Positions 16,441-21,187 of a DNA stretch of 21,187 nucleotides are shown here, in pieces. The stretch covers positions 1-21,187 of the forward strand of contig DVLY01000150.1 of the NCBI GenBank assembly GCA_018715295.1, in the 5' to 3' direction. Origin of the DNA: Candidatus Merdimorpha stercoravium (GTDB taxonomy: Bacteria > Bacteroidota > Bacteroidia > Flavobacteriales > UBA1820). The notes beneath the pieces were generated by a model. It made no database searches, was not told the origin of the DNA, and was given only the letters and a program-made list of their open reading frames with translations. Positions within the stretch are counted from its first letter, which is position 1. Every line of letters begins with the position of its first letter. The position numbers and the translations under genes are program-made.

Positions 16441-17073
16441 TCACAACGGCCCCAAAACGTAGCGCACTGCCACCACCGCCGCATCGGAAAAACGCACCAG
16501 CGAATCCAAACGCACCTTGTAGTAAAAATCACCCGCCGACGGGCGGAAATCCATCTCCTCGCCCGGCACATCGCCCTCGGCCGACCATTCCGCCAGGAGC
16601 ATATCCGCACCCCGGACCACATCCTCACCCATCGGCCCGCAATACCGTCCCGCCTGCCGCGTATCGAGCAGCGCACGACGGACGATCTGCCGGTCGGAAA
16701 CCTCCTTCCCCACCGCGTTGTAACTCCAGCGGAACGTAACCCCGAAATATTCGCATCCCCCCTGCTCGATCTCCAACAGTGCATCCTCCCCGTAGCGGCA
16801 CAACTCGTAACCCGTCACGGCATTCACCCGCACGAACGAATAATCGGCCGCCGCAAACGGCGTACTGTCCACCAGTATCGGCATCGGGACACCCCGTACA
16901 CAATCGGAAACATCCACCCGGCTCCCTTCCGCCCCCACGCGCAGATCGACACAACGCTTCCACAGCGAATCCAACGAAACGCCTTCCTGCGCCGTCCCTT
17001 CGGTACGGACCGCATCCCGACAAGCGCACAACAGCCCGAGGGCTGCCAAGACAAAGAAGAGCCGATGTTTCAT
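16441..17073 (-). CDS. Lipoprotein of unknown function
   Basis: 210 residues from the ATG at 17073, chosen because it opens a lipoprotein signal (MKHRLFFVLAALGLLCAC, lipobox LCAC, C18); the open frame continues upstream without a signal. The mature part is acidic, has five further cysteines (in RCVD, DCVRG, ELCRY, GGCEYF and RYCGP) and no domain that I recognise. The cysteine content suggests disulphides in the periplasm or at the surface. It lies 41 bases after the M15-like gene on the same strand and is probably co-transcribed with it. I see no minus-strand terminator behind it except the trxB hairpin, which lacks a T run on that side. Confidence 0.65.
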   Translation of the reverse strand: MKHRLFFVLAALGLLCACRDAVRTEGTAQEGVSLDSLWKRCVDLRVGAEGSRVDVSDCVRGVPMPILVDSTPFAAADYSFVRVNAVTGYELCRYGEDALLEIEQGGCEYFGVTFRWSYNAVGKEVSDRQIVRRALLDTRQAGRYCGPMGEDVVRGADMLLAEWSAEGDVPGEEMDFRPSAGDFYYKVRLDSLVRFSDAAVVAVRYVLGPL

Positions 17074-17114
17074 TTTCCGACGATTTTTTCCCGGTGAACC
17101 GATCCTTTCCCGTA

Positions 17115-17606
17115 TCAGAAGAACACCACGTGAAAACAGCCGTTTTCGTCGAGCACCTGAGCCACCTTCGGCCGCAAAGCCCGCAAAAACTCCTGCGGAT
17201 ACGACAACGTGCTCTTGGCCACATCGGCCACATTGCCCTTGTCGCTGCAATGCTTCGATACATTCTCCGGGCCAAGGTACTTAATTTTTTGCTCCATAGC
17301 AAAAACTATCTCACCTTTGTTCTTTTTTTTATCAGAAAGATCTTTATACACCGCGATCACCTCCCGCCCCGGCTGGCGATATTGACTCTGCTGATAGGGG
17401 ACACCCGTCCGCTCGAGATTCTCGAACATAATCCGGGCCTGGTCGTAAGGCGTCCGCGCGGTACTGGTTACCACGATCGTATCATTCCCCGAGGCCTCCC
17501 CAGCCTCTTTCAGGATCGAAAGATACTCCGGGGCAAGGGTTCCCTTTCTCACCGACACACGCACTTCCGTTTTCAAATCGCCTTTTTCTCTCTTTTCTTC
17601 TTTCAT
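17115..17606 (-). CDS. Putative M15-like (D-Ala-D-Ala carboxypeptidase fold) protein
   Basis: 163 residues from the ATG at 17606. This start has a strong ribosome site (AAGGAGATAAAG just before it); the open frame extends further upstream but through the argH terminator. No signal peptide; a highly charged N-terminus (MKEEKREKGD). The pattern VVTSTARTPYDQAR (about 45-58) resembles the SGYRTP segment of M15 peptidases. SKHCSDKGNVADV (117-129) resembles SxHxxGxAxD with two extra residues, giving candidate zinc ligands H119 and D128. NGCFHVVF near the end gives a third (H159). The fold call is inference from motifs only. The next gene on the strand is a lipoprotein, 41 bases away. A phage-type lysis or wall-binding role is possible, and so is a non-catalytic function. 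Confidence 0.6.
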   Translation of the reverse strand: MKEEKREKGDLKTEVRVSVRKGTLAPEYLSILKEAGEASGNDTIVVTSTARTPYDQARIMFENLERTGVPYQQSQYRQPGREVIAVYKDLSDKKKNKGEIVFAMEQKIKYLGPENVSKHCSDKGNVADVAKSTLSYPQEFLRALRPKVAQVLDENGCFHVVFF

Positions 17607-17628
17607 CTTTATCTCCTTGTCGTTTCCT

Positions 17629-17660
17629 CTAAAATAATCAAAAAAGAAATAAAAAACAAA
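17629..17660 (-). promoter_or_regulatory. Promoter of the M15-like gene
   Basis: On the minus strand TTTG (17660-17657), 20 bases, then TATTTTAG (17636-17629), 7 of 8 -7 positions if nn is free. It lies just after the argH terminator and 23 bases before the ATG. Confidence 0.5.
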
Positions 17661-17698
17661 TTCGCCGCCCTTTCTCCATCCGCGCAGCGCACCCGGTT

Positions 17699-17746
17699 CG
17701 TTCGACAAAAAAGCCGGGGCGAAAGCCCCGGCTTTTTTGTCGAACG
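17699..17746. terminator. Terminator of argH, symmetrical
   Basis: Perfect 22-bp stem (17699-17720 with 17725-17746) and a GAAA loop on the plus strand. Six A/T pairs flank the GC core, so each strand ends the core with TTTTTT. It begins 20 bases after the argH stop. Confidence 0.9.
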
Positions 17747-17765
17747 GCACCCCTTGGGAGGGGAC

Positions 17766-19058
17766 CTATTCCAGTTCCTTCATCGCCGCATCCATCTTGG
17801 CTATGATCAGATCGTTGCGCAGGTTGCCCAGCGAACCGATGTGCGTATGGTTCAATTTCTTGTCCGGCGTAAAAGTCCCCTCGGCGATCTCGCGGCCCAC
17901 CTTTTTGTACGCATCGCGAAACGGCATCCCCGAAAGCACCAGACGGTTCACCTCCTCCACGCTGAAGATGTAGCGGTAGCGCGGATCGTCCAGCAGGTCG
18001 CGGCTCACGCGGATATTGGCCAGCATGAAATCGGCCATGTCCAGACAGCTGTTCAACATGGACACCGCCGGGACAAAACACTCCTTGAGCAGTTGCAGGT
18101 CGCGCTGATAGCCCGAAGGCAGGTTGTTCTGGATCAGGATCAGTTCGTTGGGCAGTGCCTGGATGCGGTTGCATTTGGAGCGGATCAACTCGAAGACATC
18201 GGGATTTTTCTTGTGCGGCATGATGCTCGACCCGGTAGTCAGTTCGTCGGGAAAGGACACGAAACCGAAGTTCTGGCTCATGTACAGGCAGATATCCATC
18301 GCCATCTTGGACAGCGTACCCGCCACGGAAGCCATGGCAAAAGCCGAGGTCTTTTCCAGTTTTCCGCGGCTCATCTGTGCCGCCACGGAATTGACCTTCA
18401 TCTGCGAAAAACCCAGTTCACGCGTAGTTACCTCGCGATCGATGGGAAACGACGAACCGTACCCGGCCGCCGAACCCAAGGGATTCTGGTCGGCAATGCG
18501 GTACGCCGCGTTGAGCAGGTACATGTCGTCCACCAGACTCTCGGCATACGCCCCGAACCACAAGCCGAACGAAGAAGGCATCGCCACCTGGAGATGGGTG
18601 TAACCCGGCAGCAGGACATCCTTGTACTGCTCCGAGAGGGCAATGAGCCGATCGAAAAGCGTGCGCACGCCCCGGCGGATATGCAGCAATTCGTCCCGCA
18701 CATACAGGTGCATGTCGACCAGCACCTGGTCGTTGCGCGAGCGGGCCGTATGGATCTTCTTGCCTGTATCGCCCAAACGCTCGGTGAGCATAAATTCGAT
18801 CTTGGAGTGTACGTCCTCGAACTCGTCCTCGATCTTGAAACCGCCTTTTTCGATCTCCGCCCCGATAGCGTCCAGTTCCCGGAGCACACCCTCGAGTTCC
18901 TCGTCGGTCAGCACCCCGATGCGGTTCAGCATCACGGCCTGCGCCTTGTTGCCCTGCACGTCGTAGCGCGCCAGCACCTGGTCCAGCACACGGTCGTTCC
19001 CGACGGTAAACACATCTATCTTTTGATCGATGGAATATCCCTTGTCCCAGAGTTTCAT
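17766..19058 (-). CDS. argH: Argininosuccinate lyase
   Basis: 430 residues. It splits argininosuccinate into arginine and fumarate, the last step of arginine synthesis. Fumarase/aspartase superfamily motifs are present: TARSRNDQV (104-112), the base histidine in GYTHLQ (H155), and the signature GSSIMPHKKNPD (276-287) with the catalytic serine in GSS (S277 or S278). The length is slightly below the common 450-460 but all motifs are present. The start at 19058 has GAGGA a few bases upstream. It lies 82 bases behind argE with no clear promoter in the gap, so the two are probably co-transcribed. A strong terminator follows. Confidence 0.95.
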   Translation of the reverse strand: MKLWDKGYSIDQKIDVFTVGNDRVLDQVLARYDVQGNKAQAVMLNRIGVLTDEELEGVLRELDAIGAEIEKGGFKIEDEFEDVHSKIEFMLTERLGDTGKKIHTARSRNDQVLVDMHLYVRDELLHIRRGVRTLFDRLIALSEQYKDVLLPGYTHLQVAMPSSFGLWFGAYAESLVDDMYLLNAAYRIADQNPLGSAAGYGSSFPIDREVTTRELGFSQMKVNSVAAQMSRGKLEKTSAFAMASVAGTLSKMAMDICLYMSQNFGFVSFPDELTTGSSIMPHKKNPDVFELIRSKCNRIQALPNELILIQNNLPSGYQRDLQLLKECFVPAVSMLNSCLDMADFMLANIRVSRDLLDDPRYRYIFSVEEVNRLVLSGMPFRDAYKKVGREIAEGTFTPDKKLNHTHIGSLGNLRNDLIIAKMDAAMKELE

Positions 19059-19140
19059 ACTTTTCCTCGTTTTTATCTTTTGTATTTCCTTTTACTGCAC
19101 CTGGTATCTTCTTTGCCAAAAGAAGGTTACGTGCGTACCA

Positions 19141-20214
19141 TCATCCCACGAGCAATCGTTCCAGCAGCTGCCCGTACACCCGTATCCCCTGCTCCAATTC
19201 GGCCACTTCCACGTATTCGTCCGCCGTATGGGAACGTTCGGAAAGCCCCGGACCTATCTTCAGGCACGGGCACGGCAGCAAAGCCGCATCCGACATCGTC
19301 GGCGAGCCGAACGAATCCAAGCCCAACGCACGCCCCGCCTCGACCAAGGGATGGTCCGAGGCAATGGCCCACGCCCTGCGCCGCAACGAGCGCGCCTGCG
19401 CCTGCGCCCCGATGAGCCCTTGCAAAGTGTCCATGATCTCCCGGTTGGTATAGGCATCGGTGGTGCGTATATCCACCGTAAAGGTGCATTTGTCCGGGAT
19501 CACGTTGTGCTGGGTACCGGCCTGGACCATCGTAACGGTCATCTTTACCTTTCCCAACGTGGGCGACACCCGCGGGAACTCGTACCGGCGGATCGCCTCG
19601 ATGTCCTGCATCGCTTTGTAGATCGCATTGTCTCCCTCCTCGCGCGCCGCATGGCCGCTGCGCCCCTGCGCCGTACAATCCACCACGATCAGCGACTTTT
19701 CGGCCACCGCCATCCGCATCCCGGTCGGTTCCCCGACGATCGCACAGTCTATCGGGGGCAAATGCTCCCACAGCGCCGACACACCATCGGCCCCCGAGCA
19801 CTCTTCCTCGGCTACCGCGGCCAAAGCCAGGTTGTACCGCAAGCCCTCCCGAGGATAAAAGCGCGCAAAAGCCTCGATCAACCCCACCAACGGAGCTCCC
19901 GCATCGTTGCTGCCCAACCCGTACAACCGCCCCTGCTCCAATGAAGCCCGGTACGGATCGCGCGTATAGCCGGCCGCCGGGCGCACCGTATCGTGATGCG
20001 AGCACAGCAAAAGCGTAGAGAGTCCCGGGTCGAAATGGCGGTTGAGGGCCCATACGTTGTTCTTGACCCTTTGCGCCGCGATACCCCGTTCCGAAAAGTG
20101 GGAAAGCAGATACTCGGCCGTGCCGTCTTCCTGTCGCGAACAGGACGGTATCTCCACCAGACGAACCAGATTTTCCAAGGCCGTAGCCAAGGCTTTTTCG
20201 ATCGAGCATTCCAT
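19141..20214 (-). CDS. argE: M20-family N-acyl-ornithine/citrulline deacylase
   Basis: 357 residues from the ATG at 20214. Zinc-site motifs of the M20 family: SHHDTV (H73, D75), GSNDAG (D104), EEECSG (catalytic E136, metal E137), GEPTG (E162) and, near the C-terminus, SHTADEYV with the last histidine. The family removes an acyl group in arginine or lysine synthesis. Direct linkage to argH supports arginine. Bacteroidota are known to use succinylated intermediates, so the natural substrate may be N-succinyl-citrulline or -ornithine rather than the acetyl form (established for relatives, inferred here). An upstream TTG at 20307 would extend the frame, but the added residues look non-coding. Two tandem promoters lie directly upstream. 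Confidence 0.88.
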   Translation of the reverse strand: MECSIEKALATALENLVRLVEIPSCSRQEDGTAEYLLSHFSERGIAAQRVKNNVWALNRHFDPGLSTLLLCSHHDTVRPAAGYTRDPYRASLEQGRLYGLGSNDAGAPLVGLIEAFARFYPREGLRYNLALAAVAEEECSGADGVSALWEHLPPIDCAIVGEPTGMRMAVAEKSLIVVDCTAQGRSGHAAREEGDNAIYKAMQDIEAIRRYEFPRVSPTLGKVKMTVTMVQAGTQHNVIPDKCTFTVDIRTTDAYTNREIMDTLQGLIGAQAQARSLRRRAWAIASDHPLVEAGRALGLDSFGSPTMSDAALLPCPCLKIGPGLSERSHTADEYVEVAELEQGIRVYGQLLERLLVG

Positions 20215-20219
20215 AAATG

Positions 20220-20251
20220 CAAAAATACGAAAAGACGAGCGCAGCGGCAAA
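20220..20251 (-). promoter_or_regulatory. Proximal promoter of argE-argH
   Basis: Minus strand TTTG (20251-20248), 20 bases, TATTTTTG (20227-20220), a full match. The -7 box ends five bases before the ATG at 20214, so the transcript would have almost no leader. Confidence 0.65.
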
Positions 20252-20304
20252 CCGGAAACGAAGTTTTCGGGTTGGACGGATGCCGGGCTGCCTCCTGTTT
20301 TATC

Positions 20305-20334
20305 CAAAAATAGGGAAAAGCGCGGGCAGCCAAA
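20305..20334 (-). promoter_or_regulatory. Distal promoter candidate of argE-argH
   Basis: Minus strand TTTG (20334-20331), 18 bases, TATTTTTG (20312-20305). It repeats the proximal promoter's -7 box 85 bases upstream. Its -33 element falls at the edge of the A/T-rich segment, so it may be altered or fortuitous. Confidence 0.4.
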
Positions 20335-20702
20335 AACCGATTAAAGTTGACTGTTTACATCAACGGAGAATACGGTGCCTGTATGGAGCAATTTGCGCAA
20401 TGGAACCGGATAACGGAACAAATAACCCATGAAGGGGCTGTAGATGTTGTTTTTATGTCAGAGCAATGGATTCCTATGCGATTGTTCCTCATTTACGGAG
20501 AATAAATTTCGAATATTCGTTTTATATCGACCCGAAGAGCGATATATTTTATTTGAACGGGATATCGGAAAAGCAGTCGTTGCTTCATACTTTTCTGGTG
20601 GATGGAGACAACCGGATGGTGTTGGTCGGTTCGCCGATCGACAATGCGCAGATGTTGGCACTCTACAAACAGCAGATCCGCCGCCTTTCGCAAGGAGGTT
20701 AA
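20332..20702 (+). pseudogene. Thioredoxin-like lipoprotein remnant, 5'-truncated and frameshifted
   Basis: From about 20332 one frame reads KLTVYINGEYGACMEQFAQW and continues to FMSEQW. Sense then moves to the next frame (DSYAIVPHLRRINFEYSFYID) and continues through HTFLVDGDNRMVLVGSPIDN to the stop at 20700-20702. This matches the plan of Bacteroidota thioredoxin-like lipoproteins that accompany NVEALA peptides and six-bladed propeller genes: strand, CxxC-like site, then FLLDxxNxVxxIGSP. The signal peptide and any start codon are missing (stop TAG at 20311, no ATG after it in this frame). Adding one G near 20468-20469 (TGGAT to TGGGAT) restores the frame. The redox site reads EYGAC, so the first cysteine of CxxC is absent. 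Family assignment is from pattern memory, not a search. Confidence 0.6.
20692..20698 (+). promoter_or_regulatory. Strong ribosome binding site inside the preceding gene's end
   Basis: AAGGAGG lies just before the stop at 20700-20702 and 9 bases before a GTG at 20708. It supports translation of the NVEALA-type frame from that GTG and coupling to the gene before it. Confidence 0.5.
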
Positions 20703-20707
20703 AGAGT

Positions 20708-21025
20708 GTGAAAATTGCTTATGTTAATAACGCGCGAGGCCTTGACAACTTTGCGTTTTTTCGTTTTATTTGGTGTGCGGGATACCCCGATTTGGCGGGG
20801 TGAGCAAACCGTGCACAGCTCTCCGACGTGGCACTGGCCAATATCGAGGCCTTGGCAAATGCGGAACTTACGGAAGGTTGCGACAATACCACTCCCGGGA
20901 TTTGTTGGAATGAAGAGACGATAGTGTTTCCGTATGGTTTTACAGGTCGTGTTTGCCTTTTTACCAATGATCTTGAAACCTATTGTACAGGGAATTATAT
21001 AGACAATATGGGGCAGTTGCATTAA
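20708..21025 (+). pseudogene. NVEALA-family peptide gene with an in-frame stop
   Basis: The frame starting at the GTG at 20708 reads VKIAYVNNARGL and reaches a TGA at 20801-20803. The same frame then carries AQLSDVALANIEALANAE, the family hallmark (LSDxALANVEALA), and a cysteine-containing tail with four cysteines (GCDN, GIC, VCLF, TYC) ending at the TAA at 21023-21025. NVEALA proteins are short secreted Bacteroidota peptides with an N-terminal membrane-targeting segment before this motif. Here that segment does not read as a clean signal and is cut by the stop. Either the gene is decayed or the sequence contains errors. Downstream ATGs do not recover the signal. The position directly after a thioredoxin-like remnant fits the known neighbourhood. 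Confidence 0.6.
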
Positions 21026-21042
21026 ATATCTCTCGGATAGCG

Positions 21043-21096
21043 ATGAAGTATTTTCCCTTTATCCTTTGTTTTGGGTTTTTCCTCAGTTGCGGGCGC
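21043..21096 (+). pseudogene. Lipoprotein gene, 3' part lost at a junction
   Basis: The ATG at 21043 opens MKYFPFILCFGFFLSCG, a clear lipoprotein signal (lipobox FLSC, C16). After the cysteine codon (21088-21090) the frame stays open to the window end but reads as nonsense (RPSRLCDLGVHANPQ). Another frame there encodes part of an unrelated conserved protein. So only the signal and lipobox remain. It was probably the next lipoprotein of the NVEALA cluster (inference from position). Confidence 0.55.
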
Positions 21097-21187
21097 CCGT
21101 CCCGACTATGCGACCTCGGTGTACACGCAAACCCTCAAGCGGCTGTATCCGGACGTCCCGGTGGTCATCGGAGGGATCGAGGCTTCG
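21089..21187 (+). pseudogene. Interior fragment of a YgiQ-family radical SAM protein, 5' part missing
   Basis: In the frame starting at 21089 the sequence reads AGARPDYATSVYTQTLKR, followed by LYPDVPVVIGGIEAS to the window edge. RPDYxxxVY and VIGGIEAS are a conserved block of YgiQ-type radical SAM proteins, lying about 100 or more residues from their N-terminus. The 5' third of such a gene should lie immediately to the left, but an unrelated A/T-rich segment is there instead. The gene probably continues to the right outside the window. Recognition is from the short conserved block only. Confidence 0.6.

Noticed and set aside
17607..17750. Upstream extension of the M15-like protein (frame open to 17750)
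   Set aside because: It would run through the argH terminator and its own promoter; the ATG at 17606 has a clear ribosome site.
19104..19122. Terminator between argE and argH
   Set aside because: Only a 7-bp A/T-rich stem without a T run; too weak to separate the two genes.
16779..19415. 878-codon plus-strand open frame opposite argH and neighbours
   Set aside because: Crosses three minus-strand genes and two hairpins, and its product has no domain; antisense shadow of GC-rich genes.
20217..20432. 71-codon plus-strand frame beginning beside the argE start
   Set aside because: It crosses the composition junction and argE promoters, has no ribosome site and no family resemblance; its GKSAG segment next to the ygiQ-like ARPDY block looked like split ygiQ, but the preceding residues do not match YgiQ.
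1..21187. CRISPR arrays, tRNA or rRNA genes, insertion sequences
   Set aside because: No regularly spaced repeats, tRNA-like cloverleaf, rRNA sequence or transposase was seen on either strand.

Overview
The window looks like chromosomal DNA of a GC-rich member of the Bacteroidota, most plausibly an Alistipes-like gut bacterium (Rikenellaceae); the genus is an inference. Upstream regions repeatedly show the Bacteroidota promoter form TTG/TTTG, about 19-21 bases, then TAnnTTTG, and most starts lack a clear Shine-Dalgarno sequence. The gene families also fit: a six-bladed propeller lipoprotein, a C11 lipoprotein peptidase, a LytS/LytR pair, an NVEALA remnant and a thioredoxin-like lipoprotein remnant.

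Layout. Bases 1-208 hold the end of a small membrane protein. A biotin-dependent carboxyltransferase (minus, 355-2223) and a POT-family peptide transporter (plus, 2511-4016) diverge from a shared promoter region. The transporter ends at a very long hairpin (4023-4091), which it shares with a convergent minus-strand group: alpha/beta hydrolase (6421-7386), secreted SMP-30-type lactonase (5463-6338) and six-bladed propeller lipoprotein (4204-5349). A C11 protease lipoprotein (7509-8648) diverges from that group. Next comes a plus-strand MacAB-TolC type efflux operon (8778-13277) whose permease gene is broken by a one-base frameshift. It is followed by a LytS/LytR two-component pair (13415-15222) and thioredoxin reductase (15397-16341). 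On the minus strand lie argE and argH (19141-20214 and 17766-19058), then a putative M15-like protein and a lipoprotein of unknown function (17115-17606 and 16441-17073).

How the genes relate. The TolC, MacA-like, ATPase and permease genes are spaced 12-15 bases apart and would form one tripartite exporter; the sensor/regulator pair directly behind them is a candidate controller. argE and argH supply two arginine-biosynthesis steps from one transcript. The remaining genes are mostly envelope lipoproteins and secreted enzymes.

The last 0.9 kb is different. Bases about 20331-21090 are visibly richer in A/T and carry a 5'-truncated, frameshifted thioredoxin-like gene, an NVEALA-family remnant with an in-frame stop, and the first 16-18 codons of a lipoprotein. 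That lipoprotein reading frame changes abruptly into the interior of a YgiQ-family radical SAM gene. This is either a scarred accessory island or a chimeric assembly join. Both it and the permease frameshift can be explained by loss of one G, so sequence error must be excluded before any biological reading.
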